A stretch of DNA of 64,000 bases from Chachezhania sediminis (GTDB lineage Bacteria > Pseudomonadota > Alphaproteobacteria > Rhodobacterales > Rhodobacteraceae). The translations under genes were made by a program, and so were the position numbers. Shown here one piece after another: positions 1-10,003 of the stretch (positions are counted from its first letter, which is position 1; every line of letters starts with the position of its first letter). The stretch is taken from contig NZ_VOPH01000001.1 of assembly GCF_009765275.1 (NCBI RefSeq), positions 372,001 to 436,000 on the forward strand, in the 5' to 3' direction. The notes beneath the pieces are model-generated. The model was not told where the DNA came from, did not search any database, and saw only the letters and a program-made list of their open reading frames with translations.

Positions 1-579
1 ATGATGGCCTCGATGCACCATCCTGCCACCGCCCACGTGATGCCCACGCGGGCCGAGCTTGGCACAAGAACGATCTTCAACATCTTGGGACCGCTGACAA
101 ATCCGGCTGGCGTCACCCGCCAGCTGACCGGCGCATTTTCCCGCGACCTGATCCGGCCGATGGCGGAAACGCTGCTGCAGCTGGGGTCGGAAAAGGCTTG
201 GCTGGTCCACGGATCCGACGGCACGGACGAACTGACGATCACCGGGATCAGCTGGGTCGCGGCCCTTGAAGACGGCACCGTCACCGACCGCGAGCTGCAC
301 CCCGAGGAGGCCGGCCTGCCGGTCCATCCGTTCGAGGCGATCCTGGGCGGCACGCCCGAGGAAAACGGCAAGGCTATGCGGGCGCTGCTGAACGGCGCGC
401 CGTCGGCCTACCGCGACGCGGTGCTTCTGAACACGGCGGCGTCGCTGATGGTCGCGGGCAAGGCCCGTGATCTGCGCGAAGGCGTGGCCATGGGCATCGA
501 AAGCATCGACAGCGGTGCCGCCCTGGCCAAGGTCGAGGCGCTGGCCCGCGTCACCCAAGCGGCGAAGGCCAAGGGATGA
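1..579 (+). CDS. trpD: anthranilate phosphoribosyltransferase, C-terminal part (5' end outside window)
   Basis: Transfers phosphoribosyl from PRPP to anthranilate, the second step of tryptophan synthesis, in the cytoplasm. The 192 visible residues match the C-terminal half to two-thirds of TrpD, which is normally about 340 residues. The segment [15 protein letters not shown] near residue 22 is the family hallmark after the anthranilate site, preceded by HHPA. Because the frame is open from base 1, the methionine at base 1 is probably internal. The stop overlaps the ung start (ATGA), so it heads a tightly coupled trpD-ung-trpC-moaC-moeA operon. Identity is secure; only the 5' end is missing. 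Confidence 0.93.
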   Translation: MMASMHHPATAHVMPTRAELGTRTIFNILGPLTNPAGVTRQLTGAFSRDLIRPMAETLLQLGSEKAWLVHGSDGTDELTITGISWVAALEDGTVTDRELHPEEAGLPVHPFEAILGGTPEENGKAMRALLNGAPSAYRDAVLLNTAASLMVAGKARDLREGVAMGIESIDSGAALAKVEALARVTQAAKAKG

Positions 580-1280
580 CCGTGACGCGGGCGCAGCCGG
601 ACCTGTTTGCCGCGCCCGCGGATGCCTCCGGGAAGGTGCAGGTGCCGGAAGCTTGGGCGCATTTGCCCTTCTTCGCCGACGGCCACCACCTGGCCATCCT
701 GGAAAAGATCGGCGACCGAACCGACATCCTGCCGCCCCGCGATCAGGTCTTCGCGGCGCTGGAGGCCGTGGCACCCGGCGACGTGCGCGTCGTGATCCTG
801 GGACAGGACCCCTATCCCACGCCCGGCCATGCCCATGGGCTGGCCTTTTCCGTGGCGCCCCGTGTCCGACCCCTTCCCGCATCGCTTCGCAACATCTTTG
901 CTGAACTGCAGGAGGAGTTCGGCACCGTGCCGCCCGATGGCAACCTGGGCTTCTGGGCGGCGCAGGGCGTGCTTTTGCTGAACACGGCCCTGACGGTGGA
1001 ACCCCACAATGCCGGCGCCCACGCCAAGCTGGGCTGGGACGCCCTGACGCGCGAGGTCCTGCACGAGGTGTCGGGCCATCCGACGGCCTTCGTCTTGTGG
1101 GGGCGTCATGCCCAAGGTTTCCGCCGTGACATCCGCGGGGACCGGCATCTTGTGCTGGAAACCCCACATCCTTCGCCACTCTCGGCTCGCAGGGGCTTTT
1201 TCGGGTCGCAACCCTTTTCCAAAGTGAATGCGTGGCTTAAGGCTGGTGGAAATCCGCCAATCAACTGGACGACGCCATGA
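576..1280 (+). CDS. ung: uracil-DNA glycosylase, family 1
   Basis: Removes uracil from DNA to start base-excision repair. At 234 residues it has normal family-1 length. The water-activating motif GQDPYP lies at residues 76-81, with Asp78 the expected catalytic base, and the HPSPLSA minor-groove loop lies near residue 192 followed by [15 protein letters not shown] and VLWG are further family motifs. The start overlaps the trpD stop by 4 bases and the end overlaps the trpC start by 4 bases. A repair gene is thus translationally coupled into a tryptophan operon. No defect is visible. Confidence 0.95.
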   Translation: MTVTRAQPDLFAAPADASGKVQVPEAWAHLPFFADGHHLAILEKIGDRTDILPPRDQVFAALEAVAPGDVRVVILGQDPYPTPGHAHGLAFSVAPRVRPLPASLRNIFAELQEEFGTVPPDGNLGFWAAQGVLLLNTALTVEPHNAGAHAKLGWDALTREVLHEVSGHPTAFVLWGRHAQGFRRDIRGDRHLVLETPHPSPLSARRGFFGSQPFSKVNAWLKAGGNPPINWTTP

Positions 1281-2092
1281 CCGAGACCATCCTCGACCGC
1301 ATCCGCACGTACAAGCTGGAAGAGATCGAGGCCGCCCGCGCCGAAAAGCCCCTGGAACAGGTGGAAGACGAAGCGCGCGCTGCCGGCCCCGTCCGACATT
1401 TTGCCGACAGCCTTCGCAAGGCCGGCCGCGAAGGCTATGCCCTGATTGCCGAGATCAAGAAGGCCAGTCCCTCAAAGGGCCTGATCCGCGACGATTTCGA
1501 TCCCGTCGCCCTGGCCCAGGCCTACGAGGCCGGGGGCGCGACCTGCCTGTCCGTCCTGACCGACACGCCCAGTTTCCAGGGCGCCAAGGAATATCTGACG
1601 CTGGCCCGCAATGCCTGTTCCCTGCCCGTTCTGCGCAAGGATTTCATGTACGATCCCTACCAGGTGGCCGAGGCCCGCGCGCTGGGAGCCGACTGCATCC
1701 TGATCATCATGGCAACCGTCACCGACGAACAGGCCCATGCGCTGGAAGAGGCCGCACACGGCTGGTCAATGGATGTGCTGATCGAAGTGCACGATCAGGC
1801 CGAACTGGACCGCGCCACGCAGCTGAAAAGCCCGATGATCGGCATCAACAACCGCGACCTGAACACGTTCGAAACCTCGCTGGACGTGACGCGCGGCCTT
1901 TGCAAGTTCGTGCCGCCCGACCGGACCATCGTGTCGGAAAGCGGACTGGGCGGGCCGAAGGATCTGGCCGACATGGCGATGTACGGCGTGCGCAGCTTCC
2001 TGATCGGGGAATCGCTTATGCGCCAGGACGACGTGGCCCAGGCCACGCGCGACCTTCTGGCCAATCCGCTGATGCCGGGCGGCGGGTTCTGA
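1277..2092 (+). CDS. trpC: indole-3-glycerol phosphate synthase
   Basis: Closes the indole ring of 1-(2-carboxyphenylamino)-deoxyribulose phosphate in tryptophan synthesis. The 271-residue TIM barrel is full length. The N-terminal helix motif [11 protein letters not shown], the beta-1 motif [12 protein letters not shown], the segment [14 protein letters not shown] and VSESGL hold the expected catalytic Lys and Glu residues. It is a monofunctional TrpC with no TrpF fusion. The start overlaps ung (ATGA) and moaC begins 5 bases after its stop, so it shares one transcript with molybdopterin genes. Confidence 0.96.
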   Translation: MTETILDRIRTYKLEEIEAARAEKPLEQVEDEARAAGPVRHFADSLRKAGREGYALIAEIKKASPSKGLIRDDFDPVALAQAYEAGGATCLSVLTDTPSFQGAKEYLTLARNACSLPVLRKDFMYDPYQVAEARALGADCILIIMATVTDEQAHALEEAAHGWSMDVLIEVHDQAELDRATQLKSPMIGINNRDLNTFETSLDVTRGLCKFVPPDRTIVSESGLGGPKDLADMAMYGVRSFLIGESLMRQDDVAQATRDLLANPLMPGGGF

Positions 2093-2097
2093 TCCCC

Positions 2098-2592
2098 ATG
2101 TCCGCCGGCGGATCCCCGGACAAGCTGACCCATTTCGACGCGTCGGGCCAGGCCCACATGGTCGACGTCTCGGCCAAGCCGGACACGGACCGGGTCGCCA
2201 CGGCGACCGGCTGGGTGAAGATGCGCCCGGAAACGCTGGCGCTGATCGTCGAAGGTACCGCCAGCAAGGGCGACGTTCTGGGCGTGGCGCGGCTGGCCGG
2301 CATCATGGGCGCCAAGCGCACCGCCGACCTGATCCCGTTGTGCCATCCCCTGCCCGTGACCAAGGTGACCGTCGATCTGGAACCGGACGACGCCCTGCCG
2401 GGCGTGCGGATCGCGGCGACCGTCAAGACTTCTGGCAAGACCGGGGTCGAGATGGAAGCGCTGACCGCCGTCTCGACCGCCGCGCTGACGGTCTATGACA
2501 TGACCAAGGCTGTGGACAGGGCGATGGAGATCGGCGGCATCCACGTGACCCTGAAAGACGGCGGCAAGTCCGGCCGGTTCGAGGCGCCGTGA
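2098..2592 (+). CDS. moaC: cyclic pyranopterin monophosphate synthase
   Basis: Converts the MoaA product into cyclic pyranopterin monophosphate in molybdenum cofactor synthesis. The 164 residues show LTHFD near the N-terminus, the metal/substrate motif LIPLCHPLP, and the C-terminal pattern [20 protein letters not shown] followed by KDGGKSG, all typical of MoaC. I place the start at the ATG 5 bases after trpC, although the same frame stays open upstream through trpC. The stop overlaps the GTG of moeA, giving translational coupling within the cofactor pathway. Confidence 0.95.
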   Translation: MSAGGSPDKLTHFDASGQAHMVDVSAKPDTDRVATATGWVKMRPETLALIVEGTASKGDVLGVARLAGIMGAKRTADLIPLCHPLPVTKVTVDLEPDDALPGVRIAATVKTSGKTGVEMEALTAVSTAALTVYDMTKAVDRAMEIGGIHVTLKDGGKSGRFEAP

Positions 2593-3779
2593 TCTCGGTC
2601 GATGAAGCCCGGGCACTGATCTTCGACCTGGTCCGCCCGACCAGGGTCGAGACGGTGCCGCTGCGCGAGGCTGCCGGCCGGGTGTTGGCCACCGACGCCG
2701 TGGCACGGCGCGATCAGCCGCCCTTCGATGCATCGTCGATGGACGGCTATGCGGTCCAGACGGTCGAGGTCGAAAAGGACGCGATGTTCCGCGTCATCGG
2801 CGAAGCTGCCGCCGGTCACCGGTTCGAAGGCCGCGTGGGGCCCGGCCAGGCGGTGCGGATCTTCACCGGCGCACCGGTGCCCGAGGGTGCCGGAACGGTC
2901 GTGATCCAGGAGGACGTCCGCCGCGACGGCCAGTTGATCACGATCACGGAACCTTGGGACGGCAGCCACAACATCCGCAAGCAGGGCAATGATTTTGCTG
3001 TCGGTTCAACGGTTTCCGCGCCAAAGCTTCTGCGGCCGCAGGACGCGGCGCTTCTAGCCGCAATGAACATCGACCGTGTCGAAGTCTTCCGCAGGCCGGT
3101 TGTCGCCTTGATCTCGACCGGTGACGAGCTGGTCTTTCCCGGCGCCAATCCCGGGCCGGACCAGATCGTAGCGTCGAACACCTTCGGGCTGGACGCGTTG
3201 CTGCGGGCCGAAGGGGCCGACGTGCGGATCCTGCCCATCGCGCAGGACAACGAAGCCTCGATCGAGACGGTGCTGGTCATGGCGGCCGAAGGTGGCGGAA
3301 GGCGCAGCGCGGACCTGGTCGTGACCATTGGCGGTGCATCGGTCGGCGATCATGACCTCGTGGGTCAGGTCGCGGCGTCGATGGGGCTGGACCGCGCCTT
3401 CTACAAGATTGCCATGCGGCCCGGAAAGCCGCTGATGGCCGGGCGTCTGGGCGATGCGGCGATGGTCGGTCTGCCGGGAAACCCGGTATCGGCCATGGTC
3501 TGCGGCCGGATCTTCCTTGTGCCGATGGTGCATATCCTGACCGGGCGCGGCGCTGCGGCGCCGGGCCTTCGGCCGGCCCGGCTGGGCGAAAGCGTCGGAC
3601 AGAACGGCCCCCGCGAGCATTACATGCGTGCCGTGGTCGAAGACGGGACGATCACCGCCTTCGGGAATCAGGACAGCGCCGTGCTGACCCTTCTGGCACA
3701 GGCCAATGCGCTGCTGATGCGCCCGCCGCACGATCCGGCGCGCGAGGTCGGCGAAGAGGTGCTCTACCTCCCGTTCTGA
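2589..3779 (+). CDS. moeA: molybdopterin molybdenumtransferase
   Basis: Inserts molybdate into adenylylated molybdopterin. The 396-residue protein starts at a GTG that overlaps the moaC stop (GTGA). The N-terminal MoeA domain carries [13 protein letters not shown]. The MoCF-binding domain follows with [19 protein letters not shown] and [11 protein letters not shown], and a C-terminal beta-barrel domain begins near residue 325. It is the last gene of the trp/moa operon; lexA starts 91 bases later with its own promoter. Confidence 0.95.
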   Translation: MISVDEARALIFDLVRPTRVETVPLREAAGRVLATDAVARRDQPPFDASSMDGYAVQTVEVEKDAMFRVIGEAAAGHRFEGRVGPGQAVRIFTGAPVPEGAGTVVIQEDVRRDGQLITITEPWDGSHNIRKQGNDFAVGSTVSAPKLLRPQDAALLAAMNIDRVEVFRRPVVALISTGDELVFPGANPGPDQIVASNTFGLDALLRAEGADVRILPIAQDNEASIETVLVMAAEGGGRRSADLVVTIGGASVGDHDLVGQVAASMGLDRAFYKIAMRPGKPLMAGRLGDAAMVGLPGNPVSAMVCGRIFLVPMVHILTGRGAAAPGLRPARLGESVGQNGPREHYMRAVVEDGTITAFGNQDSAVLTLLAQANALLMRPPHDPAREVGEEVLYLPF

Positions 3780-3809
3780 TGATCTGTTCGCACTATCCCG
3801 TTCCAATTG

Positions 3810-3838
3810 TTGACACAAAACGGGAACAGCTGTAGAAC
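3810..3838 (+). promoter_or_regulatory. lexA promoter with SOS box
   Basis: TTGACA at 3810-3815 and TAGAAC at 3833-3838 are separated by 17 bases and form a good sigma-70 type promoter. The sequence GAAC-AGCTGTA-GAAC at 3824-3838 is the GAAC-N7-GAAC LexA box known from Alphaproteobacteria. It covers the spacer and the -10 element, so LexA binding would block polymerase directly and make lexA autoregulated. The promoter assignment is inferred from sequence alone. Confidence 0.85.
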
Positions 3839-3870
3839 AAAAGTTAACAGAGACCTCGGAGGATGCCCCA

Positions 3871-4614
3871 TTGCTGACCAAGAAGCAGCTGGACCTGCTG
3901 GAATTCATCCATGTGCGCATGCAGCGCGACGGGGTCCCTCCCAGCTTTGATGAGATGAAGGAAGCCCTTGATCTGCGGTCGAAATCCGGGATCCATCGGC
4001 TGATTACGGCGCTGGAGGAGCGTGGCTTCATCCGCCGCATGCCCCACCGGGCCCGCGCGCTGGAGGTGGTCAAGCTGCCCGATGCGCTGGCCCAGCGGCT
4101 TGGACCGCCCAGCCGCAATTTCCGTCCCCAGGTGATCGACGGCGACCTGCCGACGGAAGATGCGCCGCGATCCGGCGACAATTTCGGCCGTGACGGTCAG
4201 GGCGGTGTCACCCCGCTGAACCCGGTCGAGGCGACAAGCGTTCCGGTCATGGGCCGCATAGCGGCCGGTGTGCCGATCGAGGCGATCAACCAGATGTCCC
4301 GCAGCATGGCGGTTCCGGACGCGATGCTGGCCGGGGCGGGCAGCCACTATGCGCTTGAAGTCAAGGGCGATTCCATGATCGACGCCGGCATCAACGACGG
4401 CGACATCGTGGTGATCCGCGAAAGCTCGGTCGCCGAAAATGGCGAGATCGTGGTGGCCCTGATCGACGACCAGGAAGCCACGCTGAAGCGGTTCCGGCGT
4501 GAATCCGGCGCGATTGCGCTGGAAGCGGCGAACCCCGCCTATCCCACCCGGATCTACCCGGAAAACAAGGTGAAGGTGCAGGGCCGGCTGGTCGGTCTGA
4601 TCCGGACCTACTGA
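3871..4614 (+). CDS. lexA: LexA SOS repressor
   Basis: Represses SOS genes and self-cleaves when RecA is activated. The winged-helix DNA-binding domain occupies residues 1-65, with a linker to about 120. The S24 peptidase domain has the scissile Ala132-Gly133 within GRIAAG, Ser168 in GDSMID and Lys206 in ATLKR. The length of 247 suits alphaproteobacterial LexA, which has a longer linker than the enterobacterial protein. The start is a TTG placed 7 bases after a GGAGGA ribosome site; the nearby ATG at 3863 is out of frame. The 3' end overlaps convergent comEC by 7 bases. Confidence 0.95.
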   Translation: MLTKKQLDLLEFIHVRMQRDGVPPSFDEMKEALDLRSKSGIHRLITALEERGFIRRMPHRARALEVVKLPDALAQRLGPPSRNFRPQVIDGDLPTEDAPRSGDNFGRDGQGGVTPLNPVEATSVPVMGRIAAGVPIEAINQMSRSMAVPDAMLAGAGSHYALEVKGDSMIDAGINDGDIVVIRESSVAENGEIVVALIDDQEATLKRFRRESGAIALEAANPAYPTRIYPENKVKVQGRLVGLIRTY

Positions 4615-6680
4615 TCCTGCCGTTCCGCCACGCGCCGGTTCCGGCGCGGGCGCGGGGTCCACAGGCGCTGTCCCGCGACTTCGGTCGCGGAAAGGATGCC
4701 CTGGGGTCCGACTGCAAGGCTGCCGGTCTGCTGCAGCCGCGGCGGATCGAAGATCTGGCAATCCCCCGACAGCTTCAGCGGGACCGAGGCGATGACGATC
4801 TGATCCGCCCGGCATTCGGTCCAGCTTTCGGCAGTGCGCTTGCCCACGACATGCAGGATCTCCAGCCCCGCGGCGTGCAGCCTGGGGACCCTCTCGCCGC
4901 CGCCCGGCCAGCGCCCTGCGGCCTGGACCTGATCGGCGGAGTCGCCGTCGTTTTCCAGCCAGATCCGCGCGATGAAACCCGATCCCCTCTCGCGGCTCAG
5001 CGCCCGGCCCTGCCCGGTCATCGCACCGACCAGCCCGCCGGTCTCGGCGATCAGCACCGCCGGCCGGTCCGTCCCGGCCCAGAGCACCAGGGCCACGGCC
5101 ATGGGCACCAGCCCCGCCAGCCTTGCACGGCCCTGCCACAGGACGACAAACAGAAACCCGGCCGCGATCAGGGGCAGCACCTCCCACGGCGGGCTAGGCA
5201 CAAAGCGACGCGCGCCTTCGATCCCGGCGACGAAATGGGCGACATACAGGATCCAGCGCAGCCCCAGCCCCATCAATTCCAGCCCCAGCCAGCCCAGGCC
5301 CACAGGCGTCAGCAGCGCCGCCAGCACGGCAGACGGCATGACCAGCGCACCCATCACCGGGACCGACAGCAGGTTTGCGGGCAGACCATAAGGCGCCAGC
5401 GCGTTGAAATGGGCGGCGGCAACGGGCGCGGTGGCGGCCCCGGCCACGAAGGACGACACTAACAGCGCCAGCGCGCCTTTCAGCGGATGACCCACCAGCG
5501 TGATGCCGCGGTCCCGCATGGAACCGAAGACGGCGACCAGCGCGATAGTCGCGGCAAAGGACATCTGGAAGCCGGGACCCAGCAACGTTTCGGGCCTCAG
5601 CACCAGCACGACGAGCGCAGCCAGCGCGACGGCCCGAAGCGAGATCGCGCGGCGGTCCAGGATGACGGCGGTCAGCATGACGGCGACCATGACATAGGCG
5701 CGCTCTGTCGCGACCGACCCGCCCGACAGGGCCAGATAGCACGCGCCGGCGATCAAGGCCCCGCCCGCGGCGATCTTGCGGGTGGGCCAGCGCAGCGCGA
5801 TCCATGGAATTGCCGCCAGCCCTATCCGCAGTGCGCCGAAGATGAACCCGGCCAGCAACCCCATGTGCAGGCCCGAGATCGCCAGCAGATGCGCCAGGTT
5901 GCTGGCGCGCAGCGCGTCGGTGGTGCTCTGGTCGATGCCGGACCGGTCGCCCGTGGTGACGGCGGCGGCAAAGGCCCCGACCTGCCCGCCCAAGGTCTTT
6001 TGCACCGCGGTCGAAATCCTCATCCGCAGGGTATAGATCCACAGGCCGGCCTGCCCTTCCTCTGGCGGCGCCACGGTCAGGACCGCGACGCGGGTATAGC
6101 CCACGCCGCCCATCCCTTCGAACCAGGACTGCCGACGGAAGTCGAAGCCGCCGGGTTCGACCGGCCCGCCCGGGGGACTGACATTGGCGGTGGTCATGAC
6201 CCGCTGGCCCGGCCGGAACGTGGCCTCGGGTCCGTGCAGCGACAGGCGCACCCGCAAGGGCTCTGCCCCGAGCCGCATCCTTGCCATCCGCACCTGGTCC
6301 AGCGTGATCCGCATCGCGTCCGAGGCAGAGCGGTCGATTTCGACCACCCGCCCCTCGACCGAGCCGTAATACCGGAACTGTAGCACCGGCCCCGCCACCG
6401 CGTGGGCCCGCGCGCCCGCAAGGCAGAACCCTGCAGCCACAAGCGCCGCCGCCCATAAAATCACGCCGATCCCGCCGCCGTAGGGTGCGTGCTCTGCACG
6501 CACCGCCCCTATCGCCAGGACAAGACCGATGCCACCCACGGCCCAGAAGACCCACACCTCCGGTTCGACCTTCAGAAGGAAATAACACCCGATCCCGCCC
6601 GCCAGACATACCGGCACCCAGCAGAACAGGTGCCCCCGCTGCCCGGTCAGGATCCGGTCGATCCCGCCAAGGACCCCCAT
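4608..6680 (-). CDS. comEC: ComEC/Rec2-family competence membrane protein
   Basis: Predicted inner-membrane channel for single-stranded DNA uptake. The 690 residues give two N-terminal membrane segments, a soluble OB-fold-like domain near residues 100-200, and a polytopic Competence domain with the landmark [14 protein letters not shown]. The C-terminal part resembles the remains of the metallo-beta-lactamase-like domain but shows no HxHxDH metal motif, so any nuclease activity is doubtful. I chose the ATG at 6680, preceded by GGAGG; the frame also opens 14 codons upstream at a TTG. It is convergent with lexA. Confidence 0.9.
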   Translation of the reverse strand: MGVLGGIDRILTGQRGHLFCWVPVCLAGGIGCYFLLKVEPEVWVFWAVGGIGLVLAIGAVRAEHAPYGGGIGVILWAAALVAAGFCLAGARAHAVAGPVLQFRYYGSVEGRVVEIDRSASDAMRITLDQVRMARMRLGAEPLRVRLSLHGPEATFRPGQRVMTTANVSPPGGPVEPGGFDFRRQSWFEGMGGVGYTRVAVLTVAPPEEGQAGLWIYTLRMRISTAVQKTLGGQVGAFAAAVTTGDRSGIDQSTTDALRASNLAHLLAISGLHMGLLAGFIFGALRIGLAAIPWIALRWPTRKIAAGGALIAGACYLALSGGSVATERAYVMVAVMLTAVILDRRAISLRAVALAALVVLVLRPETLLGPGFQMSFAATIALVAVFGSMRDRGITLVGHPLKGALALLVSSFVAGAATAPVAAAHFNALAPYGLPANLLSVPVMGALVMPSAVLAALLTPVGLGWLGLELMGLGLRWILYVAHFVAGIEGARRFVPSPPWEVLPLIAAGFLFVVLWQGRARLAGLVPMAVALVLWAGTDRPAVLIAETGGLVGAMTGQGRALSRERGSGFIARIWLENDGDSADQVQAAGRWPGGGERVPRLHAAGLEILHVVGKRTAESWTECRADQIVIASVPLKLSGDCQIFDPPRLQQTGSLAVGPQGILSATEVAGQRLWTPRPRRNRRVAERQDQ

Positions 6681-6824
6681 GCTTGCCTCGCCTCCGCCGG
6701 GCCGGTAGACAGGCCCGAACAACAGATCCGGGCCCCCGGCGGGCCCATTCCCGGCCCCATCAAGACCCGTCCCGTCCCTGCCTCAGGTATGGTGGCGAAC
6801 TGGTTACCAGAAGGTTAATTTCCG

Positions 6825-8258
6825 ATGTCCTCGACGCCGCCCGTCGTCACCCGTTTCGCCCCGTCGCCCACCGGTTTCCTGCATATCGGCGGGGCGCGGA
6901 CAGCGCTGTTCAACTGGCTTTACGCCCGCGGTCACGGTGGCACCTTCCTGCTGCGGATCGAAGATACGGACCGCGCTCGGTCCACCCCCGAAGCCACCGC
7001 CGCGATCCTTCAGGGCCTCGACTGGCTGGGCCTCGACCACGACGGCGATGTGATCAGCCAGTTCGACCGCGCGGACCGTCACGCCGAGGTGGCGCTGGAC
7101 CTGCTGGCACAGGGCAAGGCCTACAAGTGCTTTTCGACCCAGGACGAAATCGCGGCCTTCCGCGAGACGGCCAAGGCCGAAGGAAAAAGCACGCTGTTCC
7201 GGTCGCCCTGGCGCGATGCGGATCCGTCGACCCATCCCGATGCGCCCTACGTCGTGCGGATCAAGGCGCCTCAGAACGGCGCCACGGTGATCCGCGACCG
7301 GGTGCAGGGCGATGTCACGATCCGCAACGACCAGCTGGACGACATGGTACTGCTGCGGTCCGACGGGACGCCGGTCTACATGCTGGCCGTCGTCGTGGAC
7401 GATCACGACATGGGCGTGACCCACGTGATCCGGGGCGATGACCACCTGAACAATGCCGCCCGGCAGATGATGATCTATGACGCAATGGGCTGGGACGTTC
7501 CGGTCTGGGCGCATATCCCGCTGATCCACGGGCCCGACGGCAAGAAGCTGTCCAAGCGCCACGGTGCCCTGGGCGCACAGGAATACCAGGCCATGGGCTA
7601 TCCGGCCGCCGGCATGCGCAACTACCTGGCCCGCCTTGGCTGGTCCCATGGCGACGACGAGTTCTTCACCGACGCCCAGGCACAGGACTGGTTCGATCTG
7701 GACGGCATCGGCAAAAGCCCCGCGCGCTTCGATCTGAAGAAGCTGGAAAACCTCTGCGGCCAGCACATCGCCATCGCCGAAGATGCTGCCTTGCAGAAAG
7801 AACTGCATGCCTATCTTAACGCGGCCGGCCTGCCCGCCCTAACGGAGGCGCAGGATGCCTGTCTGGCCGCGGCCCTTCCCTACGTCAAGGAACGTGCCAA
7901 GACTTTCCCGGATCTGCTTGAAAAAGCGCATTTCGCTCTGGTTTCACGGCCCGTTCTGCCCGACGAGAAGGCCGCCAAATCGCTTGGCGCGGATACCTGT
8001 TCGATACTGTCGGAATTGACGCCGCAACTGCAAAATGTTAATTGGTCCCGAAATGATCTTGAAGCGACGCTCAACTCCTTTGCCGAAGGTCTCGGGACGA
8101 CATTCGGCAAGCTGGCTGCCCCTCTCAGGGCCGCGCTGGCGGGGCGTTCGGTGACGCCTTCCGTGTTCGACATGATGATGGTTCTGGGCCGCGACGAAAC
8201 GCTGGCCCGGCTGGATGACGCTGCGACGCGTGCACCGGCAGGGGATGTTGCGGGGTAA
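6825..8258 (+). CDS. gltX: glutamyl-tRNA synthetase
   Basis: Charges tRNA-Glu, and possibly tRNA-Gln where a GatCAB system operates. The 477 residues carry the class I signature as HIGG at residues 20-23 and the KMSKS counterpart KLSKR near residue 242, with the usual helical anticodon-binding C-terminal domain. ATG follows AAGG about 10 bases upstream. Rhodobacterales commonly carry two gltX genes, so the tRNA specificity of this copy cannot be settled from this window. gltA follows 202 bases later with its own strong ribosome site. Confidence 0.93.
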   Translation: MSSTPPVVTRFAPSPTGFLHIGGARTALFNWLYARGHGGTFLLRIEDTDRARSTPEATAAILQGLDWLGLDHDGDVISQFDRADRHAEVALDLLAQGKAYKCFSTQDEIAAFRETAKAEGKSTLFRSPWRDADPSTHPDAPYVVRIKAPQNGATVIRDRVQGDVTIRNDQLDDMVLLRSDGTPVYMLAVVVDDHDMGVTHVIRGDDHLNNAARQMMIYDAMGWDVPVWAHIPLIHGPDGKKLSKRHGALGAQEYQAMGYPAAGMRNYLARLGWSHGDDEFFTDAQAQDWFDLDGIGKSPARFDLKKLENLCGQHIAIAEDAALQKELHAYLNAAGLPALTEAQDACLAAALPYVKERAKTFPDLLEKAHFALVSRPVLPDEKAAKSLGADTCSILSELTPQLQNVNWSRNDLEATLNSFAEGLGTTFGKLAAPLRAALAGRSVTPSVFDMMMVLGRDETLARLDDAATRAPAGDVAG

Positions 8259-8460
8259 TGTGCACCCGTGAGATGGGGCAAGATAACCAGAAGGGACAAT
8301 TTTCATAATCGAGTCACGCCTTGCCGCTAACACAGCGCCATTCGAGTGACCCAGGTTCGATGAATTTGCCGTGCCGCGGGGCATGGCGATCCCCACCGTG
8401 CGAGAGATCCGGGTCATTCCGGACCGACACCGGCGGGTGCTTCTCAGAGGAGGTACAGTG

Positions 8461-9768
8461 ATGACTGACTTTTCCGGCGAAACCAAGAAGGCCGCGACGC
8501 TGACAATCGGCGACAAGACCTATGAACTTCCGATTCACAGCCCGACTGCCGGTCCCGACGTGCTGGACATCCGCAAGCTTTACGGCCAGGCGGGTGTCTT
8601 CACCTACGACCCCGGCTACACCTCGACCGCAAGCTGCGACAGCACCATCACCTTCATCGACGGTGAAAAGGGCGAACTGCTGCACCGCGGCTATCCGATC
8701 GACCAGCTGGCGGCCAAGTCGCATTTCCTGGAAGTCTGCTATCTGCTGCTTTACGGGGAACTGCCGACCGCGGCCGTCCTGGAAGATTTCGAAACCCGCG
8801 TGACCCGGCACACCATGCTGCACGAGCAGATGGTGAACTTCTTCCGCGGGTTCCGTCGCGATGCGCACCCGATGGCCGTCATGGTCGGCGTGGTCGGCGC
8901 AATGTCGGCGTTCTACCACGACTCCACCGACATCCACGATCCCTGGCAGCGCGAGGTCGCCTCGATCCGCCTGATCGCCAAGATGCCGACCATCGCCGCA
9001 TGGGCGTTCAAGTATCACGTCGGCCAGCCCTTCGTGTACCCGCGCAACGACCTGGACTATGCCTCGAACTTCCTGCGGATGTGCTTCTCGGTTCCGGCCG
9101 AGGATTACGAGGTGAACCCGATCCTGAGCCGCGCGATGGACCGGATCTTCACGCTGCACGCCGACCATGAACAGAACGCCTCGACCTCGACCGTGCGTCT
9201 GGCCTCGTCCTCGGGCGCGAACCCGTTCGCCTGCATTGCGGCCGGCATCGCGTGCCTGTGGGGCCCTGCCCACGGCGGCGCAAACCAGGCCTGCCTGGAG
9301 ATGCTGGAAGAGATCGGAAGCGTCGACCGCATCCCCGAATACATCGCCAAGGCCAAGGACAAGGACGATCCGTTCCGTCTGATGGGCTTCGGTCACCGGG
9401 TCTACAAGAACTTCGACCCGCGCGCCAAGGTGATGAAGCAGTCGGCGGACGAAGTGCTCGACCTTCTTGGCATCGAGGACAACCCCAAATTGCAGGTCGC
9501 GAAGGAGCTGGAACGCCAGGCTCTGGAAGATCCGTACTTCGCCGAGAAGAAACTGTTCCCGAATGTCGACTTCTATTCGGGTATCATCCTGGAAGCCATG
9601 GGTTTCCCAACTTCGATGTTCACGCCGATCTTTGCCGTCTCGCGGACGGTCGGCTGGGTGTCGCAGTGGAAGGAAATGATCGGCGATCCGCAGAATCGGA
9701 TCGGCCGTCCGCGGCAGCTCTACCTTGGGGAGACTCTCCGCGACTACGTGGATATCGAGAACCGCTGA
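8461..9768 (+). CDS. gltA: citrate synthase
   Basis: Condenses acetyl-CoA and oxaloacetate at the entry of the TCA cycle. The 435 residues match the hexameric bacterial type II enzyme. Catalytic segments are [11 protein letters not shown] near residue 235, [13 protein letters not shown] near residue 310 and the later [11 protein letters not shown] containing the catalytic Asp. I place the start at the ATG at 8461 behind AGAGGAGG; the frame stays open 30 codons further upstream, but that stretch lacks a ribosome site and conserved sequence. A hairpin terminator follows at 9799. Confidence 0.96.
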   Translation: MTDFSGETKKAATLTIGDKTYELPIHSPTAGPDVLDIRKLYGQAGVFTYDPGYTSTASCDSTITFIDGEKGELLHRGYPIDQLAAKSHFLEVCYLLLYGELPTAAVLEDFETRVTRHTMLHEQMVNFFRGFRRDAHPMAVMVGVVGAMSAFYHDSTDIHDPWQREVASIRLIAKMPTIAAWAFKYHVGQPFVYPRNDLDYASNFLRMCFSVPAEDYEVNPILSRAMDRIFTLHADHEQNASTSTVRLASSSGANPFACIAAGIACLWGPAHGGANQACLEMLEEIGSVDRIPEYIAKAKDKDDPFRLMGFGHRVYKNFDPRAKVMKQSADEVLDLLGIEDNPKLQVAKELERQALEDPYFAEKKLFPNVDFYSGIILEAMGFPTSMFTPIFAVSRTVGWVSQWKEMIGDPQNRIGRPRQLYLGETLRDYVDIENR

Positions 9769-9798
9769 GTATCTGCACAAAATTTATGCGACGTCAAA

Positions 9799-9828
9799 AC
9801 GGCCCCGTGCGAGATCGTACGGGGCCGT
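9799..9828 (+). terminator. terminator-like hairpin after gltA
   Basis: A 10-bp perfect stem, ACGGCCCCGT at 9799-9808 with ACGGGGCCGT at 9819-9828, surrounds a 10-base loop, 30 bases after the gltA stop. The trailing T run is weak, so termination is likely but its efficiency is uncertain. Confidence 0.7.
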
Positions 9829-10003
9829 AATCGTTCCGATCCGAACCATATTTTGTTCACCAGAATGCCGTTCCGGGCCGGGATTGAGTCATTTTGTGTT
9901 AACCTCTGACACAAACGGAACAGTTTCTTTCGCCGCGCGTTCTATTGACAGTCCAGTTTCCTGGTCATCCAAATGAAACCAAGAGATTACTTGGAGGTCA
10001 GCC

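Noticed and set aside
3786-3803. A possible second SOS box with two GTTC elements before lexA
   Set aside because: The elements are separated by 10 bases, not the 7 required for the alphaproteobacterial LexA box.
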